DNA from: Penicillus capitatus
Taxonomy: Eukaryota; Chlorophyta
Direction: 5' to 3'
Length of the DNA stretch: 64,000 nt
Assembly (NCBI GenBank): GCA_965649825.1
Contig: OZ287702.1
Location: 310,001-374,000, forward strand
Part shown: one piece after another, positions 1-11,426 of the stretch
Layout: each line of letters starts with the position of its first letter
How positions within the stretch are numbered: position 1 is the first letter of the stretch
Translations under genes and position numbers: made by a program
Notes under the pieces: model-generated
Seen by the model: only the letters and a program-made list of their open reading frames with translations
Database searches by the model: none
What the model was told of the DNA's origin: nothing

Positions 1-1429
1 ACGAATCGCCTCGATCCAGGGCAGCAAGATCGGGTCGACGGCGAGAATCTGTTGCCAAAGGTTCAGGGATACCTACAGGCACGACGCTTCGGGATCTAGA
101 CCTGTGCCCGATCGCTCACCAGTAGATGTATTGCATTTGTAGCAGAAGTACGTTCGACCATAGGCGTCATCTGCCGGCTTCTCTGCACAGGACCAGATAC
201 GTTCGGGGGAGGCATCTTTTGATTCTTTCTCTGTTGTAATGTACTGTACGTCACAGTGATCGTTCCACATACCACTCATACGACCCGTCTCTTTGCCTCC
301 GACAGTGATGCTGCCGTCAAATTCGTAACGACCGTCACTGAACCAACCACAGGGAACGAATTCCAGATCGGCTCTGTCGCCTACAAAAGAGATAATGTTA
401 TCAACTGCTAGACTTCGATGTGTGTCGCCTGTTGTGATGTTGATGACAGACATCTTGCCAAAGGTATCGATCCAGGTGCGGCCGATGATTAAGTTACACA
501 CACGGCTGGTGGGTGGAATGATGGAGAAGACCTCGCCACTTTTCTTAAGCCTGATATGCGAGCGACCTACAACCAAAAAGATAAAGAAATGCGTTTCGGC
601 CAAGTTGCCAAAAACCATAAGGATAGATATCGGCAGAGTTGCCTAGGAATTTTGTCTTGGGCGCAGAAACAATGTCGTATGTAAAATGTGCATTCTCCGC
701 ATGTGCCGCTCCTATTGGTGGATGATGTGACACCTTGAAAAAAAACACAGAAATGTACCAGGTCAAATGGATGAGAATCGACAGGGTGTTGCACCTGTTC
801 GGCTAGGAAATGGACATTGTTGCCGCACTCTAGCTCGAACGTTTCGCCAAGGATCGGATTAAAGGGCTTCCACGCTCTTTCAATCGCTCCATACGGCGTC
901 ACGGCAAAGGCCGTCACACATGCAAGTCTACAGAGAGCTTATGTGACACGGGATGTGATGCTTCACGATGCCTTTCGGTGGCCGTTGTCGCGAGATCTGC
1001 TCGATCGAGGAGATCCGTGTACTCCATGATCTCTGACATTTTCTGCAGGACTGTGAAAGGTTCCATGATCCAAACGGGCACCGACATCAGCGACATGACA
1101 TCGTGACCAATATACTGTGCCAAACTGGACCACATCTGTTGCCGTCTCTGAAGGGATTTGATTGTCAGGGGAGAAAGGAAAGAGAGCACAGACGTCATCG
1201 GGGTCGACGAGAGTTCCTGCCTTGTGCGCTTCTTCGCTGTTTGGGTCAACGACCTCTAAATCCTCTGGACTCAGGAATCTGTGCGTAGGCAGCAGGTACA
1301 CGCTCGTATGCAGCTAAGGGGATAAGCACACGTGTTGAGTTGTTGCTGAGCGTAATTTATCCAACTGGCTCCCCATTTGTAGACAGAATCGAGGACACCT
1401 TCCTCTTCGGCATCTGGCCCTTGACTCAT
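1..1429 (-). CDS. Oxysterol-binding-protein-related protein (ORP/OSH), partial
   Basis: Lipid-transfer protein of the oxysterol-binding family, which moves sterols or phosphoinositides between membranes. On the minus strand the family pieces appear in order across several exons: [29 protein letters not shown], the fingerprint EQVSHHPP (split by an intron at about 734-796, between EQ and VSHHPP), then [14 protein letters not shown], and a last piece ending LPWIEAIR that runs off the left edge, so the C-terminus is missing. GT-AG introns of about 50 nt near 73-123, 1146-1195 and 1271-1322 restore the frame. The start [11 protein letters not shown] at 1429 was chosen; an in-frame Met at 1588 would add 53 residues. 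No PH domain is visible, so it resembles the short, lipid-domain-only class. Family call is firm; exact exon ends are inferred. Confidence 0.88.
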
Positions 1430-2345
1430 CGTAGAACCAACAGATAAAGCGGGCGATGGGTAGGAACGTGATGTGACGTCTCGACTCTTGCGCCTAATTC
1501 CGCAAGATGGCAATAACGTGACGAACGTCAAAATTGCCTCGAGTGACACCGAGCGTGAAGTTTGATCGATCTCTGTACCATATCTCATTCTGTGGACAAT
1601 ACTGCTTGCTGCAATTCTGTTGAGTCAGTGGCATCTCAGGCTTTACAAGAGAGCACTCGTTTTTGTCGTTTGCTATGAGTGGAATGTCCTGTAAAGAAAA
1701 AAACTGCGCTCCGGTTTGTCTGTCTTGGTTAAATTGTCAAAATCAGGAATGAAAACCTGACGTCTCTCACTTCTCCCATGGGCAGTCTTTGACTTCTAAT
1801 CCTGTTTTGCTTGACAGTGCTGTCAAAACGCCGATAGGGTTCTTATTGTTTGTTCTCTAGTGATCCCTTCAAACCACTGACAGGAGAAGTCGCTTGCCGT
1901 TATCCTTCACTAGAAAGATCATCCCAAACAAACAGAAAGAAGCTCGTTTTCTATTAGAGAGATGGAACGAGCTTACAAACAGAAATCCAACATAACCCTC
2001 ACTGTCTGCGTTATGAATTCCACCTTAGGCATCCACTGTCACCGACACTGGAAAGAGCCTTACTATCTACCTGATCGTTTCTCGGCAGTATGATCCAAAA
2101 GCGTCTAAGGCGTTTGTAACTTGAATTCGCCACAAAAGCTTTTGTCATTTTGCCAAGACATACACGCTACAATAACGTCATCCCTTACGACATCGAGAGC
2201 AGTAAGCGAAGGTACGATCGACGTATTCCTATTTGCGCACGATGTCGTGTCCTCTGAACAGCAAAGGGAGTCAGTCGCACGGTCGTTCCCTATCATTCTC
2301 ATTATTCGTTTTTTTGCCGCACACGTCTCTTGATATCGCATCTCC
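1430..2345. other. Intergenic, divergent promoter region
   Basis: Between the OSBP-family gene (leftward) and the ankyrin/HDAC gene (rightward). No convincing coding frame on either strand. It holds one copy of the GATGTGACGTC element (1470-1480) close to the OSBP start and otherwise nothing I can name. Confidence 0.6.
1470..1480. promoter_or_regulatory. GATGTGACGTC element upstream of OSBP gene
   Basis: Exact 11-mer lying 41-51 nt upstream of the chosen OSBP start. It contains TGACGTC, most of the CREB/ATF-type bZIP site TGACGTCA. The same 11-mer recurs at 23110-23120 and (inverted) at 31890-31900, each time upstream of start codons. Function is inferred from position only. Confidence 0.45.
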
Positions 2346-5300
2346 ATGCTGCACAAGGCGGCGAGACTTGGACGTATAGACGCCATTCGTCAGTTCATTC
2401 ACACGTCCACAGCCTACGGCCATCCTGTCAGCTTTCTTTCGCTCGGCATTCGTAATAAGCACTGTGGTTCGACAGATCGATTTCCTGGATGCCATTGACG
2501 CCGATGGCGTTACCCCTATGCACATGGCCATTATGCACGGTCTGGGCAGAGACAGATTGAACGTAATCTGTACTGGATGAAGCTGTAGGGCGTGTGGACT
2601 GTGTTGTGGGTCTACTGGAGCTCGGATGCGATCCCAGCGTGGCGTGCAATGGCATTCCTGTCCTTCATTTGACGATGGCCTTTGTATCCCTCCCACGCAA
2701 AGGCACGGCAATGACACGCATTCTACAAGAACTCGTGGAGAGAGGAGCGCCACTCGTTGTACAGTAGGCCACAAGGAATCTGCCTTAAGGGTTGTCAAAG
2801 AGAATGATTGAGTAGAGATGAGGAGGGGCAGAATATCTTGCACGTGATGGCCAAATATGGAATGGTGATTGAGTGTTTGTTGGGTGCGTGTTGCACTTTT
2901 GAGGGGATTCTTCAGCGACTGAATCGCAACGGCATGACCGTTCCTCCGATGAGTGTCAGAGACTATCTTCTCTCCCAGAAAGTGCCCTTTCCGCATCTCG
3001 TTTCAGATTCATGTATATCTGCGATGCCTGTTGTGCACAGGATGCTGTGGCGGATACTCCGTTTCATGTGGCAGCCAAGCGCGGACATGCTTCTGTCCTG
3101 CGTTTTTTTGCAGAGAACTGCACCAAGGCGGCCTGCTCTGCTATTGTTCGTATGGTCAATCACGAAGGCAACACTCCTTTGCATGCAGCAGCAATGAATG
3201 GACATGCCGAAGCGGCTGCCGTACGATCGCCTCTCGTAAAACAAAGCACTCTCGACTTTGCGGCACTGCAGATGCTCTTTGCATTGGATCCGACATGCAG
3301 CGTGGTGTTGAACAGCTTGGGGAAAACGCCATTACAACTCGCCCGAGACAATGAACACAAGGCCAGATTTCTGACCTCAATTCCGTCGTGCCTTTCTTAC
3401 ATCGCATGTCCAGATCTTCGCCGAGATGATGGGAAAGTTACTGGACTGTGGTCATCAAAGGTGGCCGCCACGTGATGAGCTTCTCACTGAACTGCGAGAA
3501 TCATGTTTGCCGACGTGGATCATCACCTCGAATGAATTTCGCCGACACAAAACGTTCCCAGATCAATGCAAACTGCGATCGCTACCACCGGAGAACAATC
3601 GAAGATGGAGCGTCCTTGCGAGCCCAGAGAATGGCATCTTACGCACAAAGCAATTTGCAGATCTCTGTTGGCAGCCTATCCCTTCAAAAGCTCAAGCTGC
3701 GGACATACTGCGGGTCCATGACTTCAATTACTTTGACAGCATTCAGCGTCAGTGTTCGCGCCTTCCGTCAGATAACTCGCAGATCGATCTGCTGGATGGA
3801 GACACGGTGGTTAGTCACGGTACATTCGGATGTGCGCTGTTGGCGGCGGGGTGTGTCTGTGAAGCCGTTGATCTGGTCATGAAGAAACATGTGACACTCT
3901 ATTTCGCTCTGGAACATCTGAAGGCGTGCCTTGACTGTTTAGGGACGAAATGCATTCTGTGTGGTGCGACCTCCAGGACACCACGCAGGATTTCGTGGAA
4001 GTGTGAACTGTCCGAATGCTCCTATTGGATCCAACGGCTTCTGCATTTTTAACAATGTTGCGATTGGTGCATCTTATGCTCTCAATGTGTATCGGCATGC
4101 AGGTTGAATACAGCAACGCCCTGTTTGCTGTTATCGTTTCCTGATGGGATAGGTATTGAGAAGGTCGTTATTCTGGATTTTGATGTTCATCATGGAAATG
4201 GCACCGAGCAGTGTGTCATGAATACCGTGAGGCACAAAGATGTGGAACACGTACAACTGAGCGAGGAAGATGAAATGACACGTGTACGGAGAATGTGGCG
4301 ACCCTGGTTAGGCGAGAATGATCAAGGCAATATCTTCTTTGCCAGGTAATGCACTATTTCCGACAACGACTTGGCATTGTTCAGTAGTGTGCAAGGATAT
4401 GGCCAGCAGATGAGCGATGAAGAACCGAAGACATGGTTCTATCCGGGATCTGGAAGATCAAGAGACAATGCCTATCCGGTGGATAACGATCCAATTCTGC
4501 AGGAGTCTGCCGACGGAGAAGCAGTTCCGTTTCAACCGGAAATAGATTTCGACGAGGGGCAAAAGTTTCCAAGAATCATTAACGTTGGCATCAGTGGACC
4601 CGGAAACGCAGCATTGCTTTGGAAGAAGTGCTGGAGAGACAAGGTACTGTTTGGCAACAGAAGCGGCTGTGGGGATGATCTCTTCTCCACGGTGTGCAGA
4701 TTCTTCCGGCGGTTGTGGACTTCCATCCCGATTTGATTCTGTTGTCTGCTGGGTTTGATGCCCATCACCGGGATGAAATCAACGAAGGGTTCATATCTAT
4801 CGAGACCCATCATTACGAATGGCTCACAAGGAAACTGACCCAAGTGGCCAACAGGTATACCATGTGCTTCTTCGCTATGATTGCATCGGGATTCATAGAT
4901 GCTGCTCGGGTCGCATCGTTTCCGTACTGGAAGGCGGGTATGCTGTCCAAGGTAAGAAGAATGTAGGCACGACGAGAAGGACGGAATTTTATGCTTGTGT
5001 GGTACAGGGGGACCTGCATCGGCCTTTTCCAGCAGCGTTGCGGCACATGTCTCCGCTTTGAATGCTAAGAATTTCAAGAAGTGGGACGCATCAGAAGAAG
5101 AGGTAGATTGCTATCTGGTTTTCTTTTCATGATCGAAATGTTGCAGCTGGAGTCTGAGTTAGAATCTGAAGGCATTATCCGAGAAAGCAGCTTGAAGAAG
5201 CGCAAATACGCAACAATGGATGACTCTATGATCGTCATCGCCACAGTAGGAGACAGCACTGACAACGACGTTTCCTTACCGATCATACCGAATGGCGCTT

Positions 5301-5564
5301 CCGCAAACGGACCCCAAGATTCAAAAAAGCAGGAAAATAATCAAGGAGAGAAAAAACCAATCCAAGAAGTAAGACTACCGTTTGAGAAGTCCACGCATGG
5401 ATCACTCACTTTGCTTGCCACAGGTCACTGAGCGACCCAAAAGGCAGAAAGTATCCGGTACGCCACAAACAGACACCACAAAACCAGCAGGTATGGTTGC
5501 AGTCAACTATGTTGCATTGAATGCCAAGATGGAGAAGGAAGCTAAAGAACTGCACTCCCTCTGA
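2346..5564 (+). CDS. Ankyrin-repeat class II histone deacetylase
   Basis: Zinc-dependent lysine deacetylase acting on histones or other proteins. The N-terminal third is ankyrin repeats (VTPMHMAIMHG; ILHVMAKYG; DTPFHVAAKRGH; NTPLHAAAMNGH; KTPLQLARDNEH). The deacetylase domain follows: PENNRRW, AFCVVRPPGHHAG (catalytic His pair), SNGFCIFNNVAIGA, ILDFDVHHGNGTEQ (zinc Asp and His), LLSAGFDAHHRDE (second zinc Asp) and VLEGGY (active-site Tyr), so it looks catalytically complete. The tail is charged and Lys-rich (ERPKRQK), possibly a nuclear signal. About ten introns of 39-75 nt, e.g. 2764-2815, 3220-3270, 3891-3940, 5369-5424. The start MLHKAARLG is the first Met of the ankyrin frame. The junction between the ankyrin part and the HDAC part near 3390-3470 has no single clear splice solution, so two adjacent genes is the alternative. 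Confidence 0.8.
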
Positions 5565-6385
5565 TAAACAGACCTTATACTGAACACAAAACAAACACTA
5601 TGTACTAGAGGTATGCTGAACCATTCTCCACGGTAACCGTAACCCTGAAGGGCGTAGACGTCTAGTCTGTCCTACTCGACTGAAAACCGTCGACGCGTCT
5701 GGCAGCGTTCTTTACATCTTCAGGCAGCACGCGGCCTTTTATTTTCTAGCTTCATCACGGGTAAATGTTTTTTCGCCTGGAATTCACTAAGGGCGGTACG
5801 AACGCGGCGGCGAACGAGAGACAACGATGCCGTCACAGGTTTGCGATAAACCGTTACAGATTGTGTATGTTGACATTGCCTTCGGACAGACTGCAGGACA
5901 AATTCGCCAGAAACGGATCTCACGCGAATGAACCAAAGGCGCAAAAGCCGACAATCATGCATCGCGACAGAAACTGCATTTAAATGTGCGACACGTCAAG
6001 CAGCGTCAGTGCTACCTATGCCTGATGCACTTCACCATAAATTCCGAAGATTTTTTGAGTCGCTCAAACACCGCGCTGGACTGTCCACTGTTTTGCTGCC
6101 AAGTTTCCTGCTTAACCGTTTATGAAACTACCATTCCGGATTCAGTAGAGTCTATTACATTACGCATTCTAAATTCCGCAACGCTCGACCTCCTTTGGAG
6201 GCGGAAAATTCCAGAACACGTGCGGAGACGAACAGATACGTTTTCCGCCTCACCGAAGGCATTCCTCGAAGGCATTATATCAAGTGTGATTGTCTGCCCC
6301 TACGCTCTCGGTCGAAATTTCACCGCATTGTCTGACAGTCGCCAATACATTGTATAGTAGACCCTCGAATACGTAGAGAAATTTA
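5565..6385. other. Intergenic
   Basis: No recognisable gene. Short open frames on both strands (the longest is 123 codons, 5986-6357 plus) have no family motif and no convincing splice signals. Confidence 0.5.
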
Positions 6386-7694
6386 ATGGACGACTTCTGG
6401 TGCGTTCGCAGCCATCCGTGTGTCATGAACGAGCAGCTGTCCTCAGGTCAGAAGATGAATGCTTGACTGTCCTGGAGCAATCTCCTGTAGTGGAATTTTC
6501 GCTATCTTCATTTCGCTGCCTAAGTATGAACAAACCAACAACATTGGCATCAGAAGATGCTTCCGTGAGAAGACGAAATTCGTCCTTTTGCGACAGTGTA
6601 TCTTCCGTCCCTGTCCGCAAAGTGGAGCCCCAGATGCACGTCCGTGCCTACTCTAAAATCTATTCCTGGCATGTTCATACTAACGGTGGGTATTATGGCG
6701 CAGTCATTCGCTTTACAACGATGGGTTAAGACGGACAATGCAAGCGAAAAGAAATGTGCTAGTAATAAGAAGGATGAACGTCAGGAGATGAGAAAGTACC
6801 GAGAGTACAAATGATCATCCAGACCATCACCTCTTGTCATCTGTGTCACTGTTTAGGCGATCGTGGACCGGATCTCCCGATTGGGATTTCAAAGAAGGAT
6901 GCTCCTATAATGTGCACTGCTCCAGGTTTGCTTCTTGATCAAGAGAGAGAAATCAAGTGTTCCCTTATTGCAGAACCTATGCCGGTTTACGGGGCGGAAG
7001 TACTCTGGAAGGCAATGTATCCTCTGAATTCATTTCGCTCTCCTCTTCTAAGTCTTATCAAACAAGATCAAAAATAACTGAAAATTCGTTGAAAAATAAT
7101 GCATTGGGAAAAAGTAGTTTAGAGAGTATCAGGTATTCATTGCTCGAGATATCATCAGGAGACTGACGTGTGCTGCTGCTGCTGTAGATCAGGTGAGTTT
7201 AGCATGACAGACAGCGCATGTGATGACCGGGCATCGCGATTTAACGAGATGCCTTGGAGCACAATGCAGCACCCGAGCTCATCATCTCTGTACAGCCCCG
7301 CATCATCCAAACTCTCAGAGCACTCCATCGCTACCCGAGTTCATCGTAGCTCCTTGCTCTTGCTTAAGGCGTTTGATTCACCTCGCTGTTCTCTTTAGGA
7401 ACGGATCGATCTCCTCAGAGAGCTTCATTGGAAAGTTGTGTACGAGAAAGAAACGAGAGGAGTTTCCTGAATCGAGTGAAGAACGAGATTGACACGGATT
7501 TGTTTGAAGCCTATGAGTTGGAACATGGAGATGACATCGAAGATGATATCGAATCGTTCGACGACGTGTCTATTGCCTACAGCCAAGAATCTTCAGATAA
7601 AACTGTGGATCCACAACCGAGATCCGCTATCGGAAGAGTGCTGAGCCTGGTTGTGGGCATCGGAGCTGGAGCGATATTCCATGTCATGAAATGA
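6386..7694 (+). CDS. Unrecognised Ser-rich acidic membrane protein, C-terminal anchor
   Basis: I do not recognise this family. Seven exons join with consistent phase: start MDDFWCVRSHPCVMNEQLSS, then introns at about 6450-6493, 6582-6633, 6799-6856, 6926-6972, 7133-7184 and 7345-7398. The predicted protein is roughly 330 residues with one internal hydrophobic stretch (IPGMFILTVGIMAQSFAL), a long Ser/Thr-rich middle, an acidic block (ELEHGDDIEDDIESFDD) and a final hydrophobic segment (IGRVLSLVVGIGAGAIF) only a few residues from the stop, as in tail-anchored proteins. If the front exons belong to another gene, a shorter protein could start at Met 7204 (MTDSACDDRASRF). Architecture resembles the gene at 14775-15764. 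Function unknown. Confidence 0.5.
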
Positions 7695-8643
7695 AACCAA
7701 ATGTCCAACAAAATCCAATCAAGTATCACATCTCTCACCGTCCTGGGTTTTCAGTTAGAGGAACCGGCTAGCTGCGTTGTTGAGCTCTATGAGGTGCGTG
7801 CGTCTTTCTGCCTCGGCAATGCTTGAATTCCGTTGACTACGTGACTTTTTTCTCTCTTCCTGTTAATACTATGGTGTTGCGTAATTCCTGCCTTTTGCGT
7901 GACACAGTCCTGCTGTTGATGTTTTTCTTTCTTTTTTTCGGAAAACGTTATCGGGAAGCAACCTCGTGGTGCTATGGGAAGACTTATGCCTGAATCCCTT
8001 TGTGTGGGTATCAGCAGTTTAATTGTGTCCTCTGAAGACCCTGGACCTTTTTCTTCCAATTCAAGTTCGTCTGAAATTCTGTTTCAAAAAAATCCGGTTA
8101 GACAACAAAAGAATGGTCTTTCTTCGTCGGCGGCTCCTTTTACGGAGAGCCACGGCGATCCATGTGAAGTTGTTTGCCAAGGATACAGGGAGCACAACAC
8201 AGAGAGGCGCGAGATAGAAACTGGTCACAGTTGTTGTCTAAGTGATCTATGCTGTGCTCATATGGTAGATGATTGGTGAATTTAATCACACTCCACACTT
8301 GCTGTGCATTGACGTCATTGTCCACTGACTCACCGATCCGATTGTCGAGAACGACAGACGTCGTGTCCTGTCGCGGCCGCGTGATGACGCGTATACATTT
8401 CTAGACGTCTTATGGATTCACAACACGTTTCTAGCCAATTCAAGTCGCGTCTGTTGTCCTTATTAATCAGCACTATCCAAAGAAAAAGATCAAACCTCGA
8501 AAATTGCAAATTGTTTACAGTACATCGGGATTAGAATTAAAGATATCGATAAGCTGGGAAAGTGGCGACACAAGCATTTCTCGGCCCACTCTTTATTAGA
8601 CAGCTTATGGATGAATGCATGTGTAGGGAGTTATAGGGGAAAG
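7695..8643. other. Intergenic, convergent genes
   Basis: Between a plus-strand and a minus-strand membrane-protein gene pointing at each other. The short open frames here lack motifs. A TGACGTCA palindrome occurs at about 8310-8317, with no gene start close by. Confidence 0.5.
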
Positions 8644-8952
8644 CTAAGCAGACTGGGGCGATTGCACGAGATTACACGCGCTAATCGCCATTCCCAGAGT
8701 CAGCCCCGCCGCAAAACTGACAGCACATGCCACACTGTGCGTTAGGCTGAGAAGTCGACTCCACCTTTCCCTTTTCTGGGACTCTTCGAAATCGATACAA
8801 GAAGAACTCAAACTTGAAGAACACGAGATCGACGAAAAACTGTCCTCCGAAAAGGAGTCAAAGACAAAATCGCCAACATCGTACAACAACGGATTCAGGT
8901 CGCGTTTGTCGAAGAAGTAGACATCCGAGTCACAATCGACTAGAGCATCCAT
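8644..8952 (-). CDS. Unrecognised small protein with one C-terminal membrane helix
   Basis: Intronless frame of 102 codons. The N-terminal half is acidic and Ser-rich (MDALVDCDSDVYFFDKRDL, then FSEDSFSSISCSSSLSSS). A hydrophobic stretch of about 20 residues (ACAVSFAAGLTLGMAISACN) near the end is preceded by basic residues (KRERWSR), as expected for a tail-anchored membrane protein with a cytosolic N-terminus. No known family. It lies 61 nt downstream of the doubtful minus-strand frame ending at 9013. Small size and simple composition keep confidence moderate. Confidence 0.45.
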   Translation of the reverse strand: MDALVDCDSDVYFFDKRDLNPLLYDVGDFVFDSFSEDSFSSISCSSSLSSSCIDFEESQKRERWSRLLSLTHSVACAVSFAAGLTLGMAISACNLVQSPQSA

Positions 8953-9012
8953 AAACGGTGACCTAAGAACATCGCCTCTCCAAACCCATCATCCCGTCTG
9001 AAGATGGCATCC

Positions 9013-9849
9013 TTACTCATCTCCAGAAGACTTGGCTTCACTGCCCCTTGCACTTGACGCATCGCACAAAACTGGTGTCACGGACTCAACGTGGACATTG
9101 AGTGCCTTCTTGTTACTGCTCTTTGCCTTTTTCGTCTTCTTTCCACTCTTCCCTTCTTTAGCAGGAGCTTTTGTCGGAGCAGGTGAAAGGGTCTTGCTAC
9201 GCTCCTGAGAGCACAGGGTGCGTGAGTAAGTAAGGCAGGTTTGAGGAGGGTAGGTTAGGTGTGGTTGCCTTGGCACGTGAACTGATAGTCGGTCTGGTGA
9301 GTGTCGCCAACCGGTTGCTACGCGGTTTATCCTGTGACCGCTTTGTGCGCTTCTGCTCTTTGGTTCGCATCGGGGGAGGACAAACACGCGGTGCGTCTTT
9401 GAGAACTTGACCACTGCGACGGTAAACAGTAGCTGCCTCGTGGACTTCTTGGCACAGACACAGTGGAATGGCTGTTGGTGCTCCGAAGGTACAAACCTCT
9501 GTTTGCAGAAAGGACGCTCATGGCAACTTTCTCGTCCAACCGGTTGTCCGTCTAGTTCAGTCTTGTGCTTGACTATGCGTTTGTTAAGTAGGAAACAGCA
9601 TGGAACATGAGACGGTTGTCGACGAGATGTTCGTGTAACGCATTTGAAGCGACCTGCACGATCACCAATCTTCTGAGCTTGGGATCGTTGTTTTGCCACA
9701 TGCACTCCGTTCGACGATTCTCTTCCGTGTATCATCAAGATGCGATCCGCTCGGGGAATCTTTAAGTATACGGGCAGTCTTCTGTGACGCGCAAGCGGCC
9801 CGCACTGAGGAATAGTGTCGGCGAGATACAAAACGCGAACCATCGCCAA
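9013..9849 (-). CDS. Doubtful hypothetical protein with Lys-rich tail
   Basis: An open frame of 278 codons with no recognisable domain, and no ATG that clearly marks its start. Only the last ~60 residues look protein-like: a Lys/Ser/Ala-rich basic segment (EGKSGKKTKKAKSSNKKA) followed by an acidic end (SGDE). A pyrimidine-rich AG acceptor at about 9207-9215 suggests this is a terminal exon preceded by an intron, so the upstream part of the frame may not be coding. On the opposite strand, 9815-10039 is also open and charged. Treat as a probable terminal exon of an unresolved gene. Confidence 0.25.
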   Translation of the reverse strand: MAMVRVLYLADTIPQCGPLARHRRLPVYLKIPRADRILMIHGRESSNGVHVAKQRSQAQKIGDRAGRFKCVTRTSRRQPSHVPCCFLLNKRIVKHKTELDGQPVGRESCHERPFCKQRFVPSEHQQPFHCVCAKKSTRQLLFTVAVVKFSKTHRVFVLPRCEPKSRSAQSGHRINRVATGWRHSPDRLSVHVPRQPHLTYPPQTCLTYSRTLCSQERSKTLSPAPTKAPAKEGKSGKKTKKAKSSNKKALNVHVESVTPVLCDASSARGSEAKSSGDE

Positions 9850-10736
9850 AAATCAAAAGGACGATGGTGATCCGTCTTTAGGTTACAGTGGAGTTTGTGA
9901 ACGCCAACGATTCCGTAACTTGATTGCGTCGAGGAGAAGTGTGTCAAAGAACAAGGACAAGCGATACGGTCGAGCGACTGACAGAGCGATTGATTTCGAA
10001 TGGACGATAGATGACCTGACCGTACATACATTTTCCTGAAACCCGCAGACCATGTCAACTCAGGAATGTGTTATTTCCTCGCTTGATCACAAACTTGTTT
10101 CCGTCAATCATAGACTGTTCCATCCCGATGAACGCTATGGCATCCACTGCACCAAAGAGTCAATAGTTATTGAAAGAGAGTCGCCCATTGCTATTGAAAT
10201 GCCACGAATGGTGTGAAGTCGATTATTCGTACGCATTGTTTTCCACGATTGCTCTGCAGTTATGTTTTAAGGCAAGAGTGATCAACAAGAGCACGAATTC
10301 TTGTACACACGCATATGTAAAATTCTAAGTAGAACTAAGCTTGAGCGTATGGCATGCTAATTCTAGCAAAGACGGATCAAACACAGACAACGGGGTATTA
10401 AGAAGATCAATCACTCATGCCGATACTCAGTGTCAGCATGATTGAAAGGAACGGTGTACTGCTCCTAAGATGCTATCGGCCTTCAAAAACCTTGTCTGTT
10501 CTAGCCAAGTTCTACTCAGTCAATACTAACAGCTTCCCAGGGTGCAAGGATGCAAAACCAGAGAACAAAAGGCGAAAGCCGCAAAATGCAGCATGTCGTC
10601 GCCAAGAGGCTTGTCCATTGAAAGAGGGGTTGTAGAGAAGATTAAAAAACAAATCCTATAGAGTTGAAATATAGAAAAAACACATAGATGCTTTTTGACG
10701 TGCGTTTTGCCAGACGTGCTCTTCTCGTACAGTTAA
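9850..10736. other. Unresolved/intergenic
   Basis: Apart from a 75-codon plus-strand frame (9815-10039) rich in Arg, Lys and Asp, and a 73-codon frame at 10417-10635, nothing supports a gene. No family motif in either. Confidence 0.4.
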
Positions 10737-11426
10737 TCAAACCGAGAGCGCTTCCGTCTGGGACGCGGGTGGCATCTCCACTTGAACCACCGCCGGCATT
10801 CCTCCTCCACGACCACTCAGATGGAGGTCGCGGTCGGAGCACAGAGAGCGACAGATGGCAAGCGACAAGCAAATCAGGCTGGCCGTCAAACTACCCGCGA
10901 CGGCAGCCGAAATGATGAACAAATAACTCACAGCATGGTCCAGGGATGCGTTTTCTTCTGACAGCTCGTCTCCATTACACCAGAACCGGCTGGCGCACTC
11001 TTCTCTGTTCGTGTATCCAGAAGGTCGCTCGTAAACGTACTGCTCTTGACGGCAACGTACATCGAAGTCATGACGGATTTTACTGTTCAAGATGAAACCT
11101 GTAACCAAAATCCCGACGCCTACCAGCAGCGCGAAAGCCGAAATCGCCGTGTGATGCACGCTGAAGTTGAAGCGGTTTTTCTGTCGGGACGTTGCAATCA
11201 AACACCATCCAACAAGTGCAAAGCACGTGACAATGGACCCAACTATCAGACTGGCGTAAAGCCACTTGATGTTTTGGAAGTCGTCGACGAAGGTACCGCC
11301 TTCGACTAAATTCGAAGAATCGAATACGTCGTAAAAGCAAGGCGGTGCATCGACTTCCACTCTTTCCACTTCATCGCCAGAGCATCCTCCCTTCGCCCCA
11401 AACAGCTCGCATCTCCGGACTTTCAT
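10737..11426 (-). CDS. Cys-rich three-helix membrane protein, paralogue A
   Basis: Intronless frame of 229 codons, family unknown to me. The N-terminus reads MKVRRCELFG, then a Cys, then EVDAPPCFYDVFD. Three hydrophobic stretches follow: about residues 55-80 (LYASLIVGSIVTCFALVGW), 95-115 (AISAFALLVGVGILVTGFIL) and 170-195 (YLFIISAAVAGSLTASLICL). Between the second and third lies a Cys-containing loop ending FWCNGDELSEEN, and a short hydrophilic tail closes the protein. It is clearly paralogous to the gene at 12712-13419: same length, same spacing of helices, and shared MKV..CE..G, EVD..PC.YD.F and CNG.EL..EN motifs. No signal peptide is evident. A TGACGTC site sits 6-12 nt upstream of the start (11432-11438). 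Confidence 0.72.
   Translation of the reverse strand: MKVRRCELFGAKGGCSGDEVERVEVDAPPCFYDVFDSSNLVEGGTFVDDFQNIKWLYASLIVGSIVTCFALVGWCLIATSRQKNRFNFSVHHTAISAFALLVGVGILVTGFILNSKIRHDFDVRCRQEQYVYERPSGYTNREECASRFWCNGDELSEENASLDHAVSYLFIISAAVAGSLTASLICLSLAICRSLCSDRDLHLSGRGGGMPAVVQVEMPPASQTEALSV

Noticed and set aside
6598-6622. A 25-nt intron in the membrane-protein gene
   Set aside because: A normal 52-nt intron (6582-6633) with a pyrimidine tract solves the same phase change.
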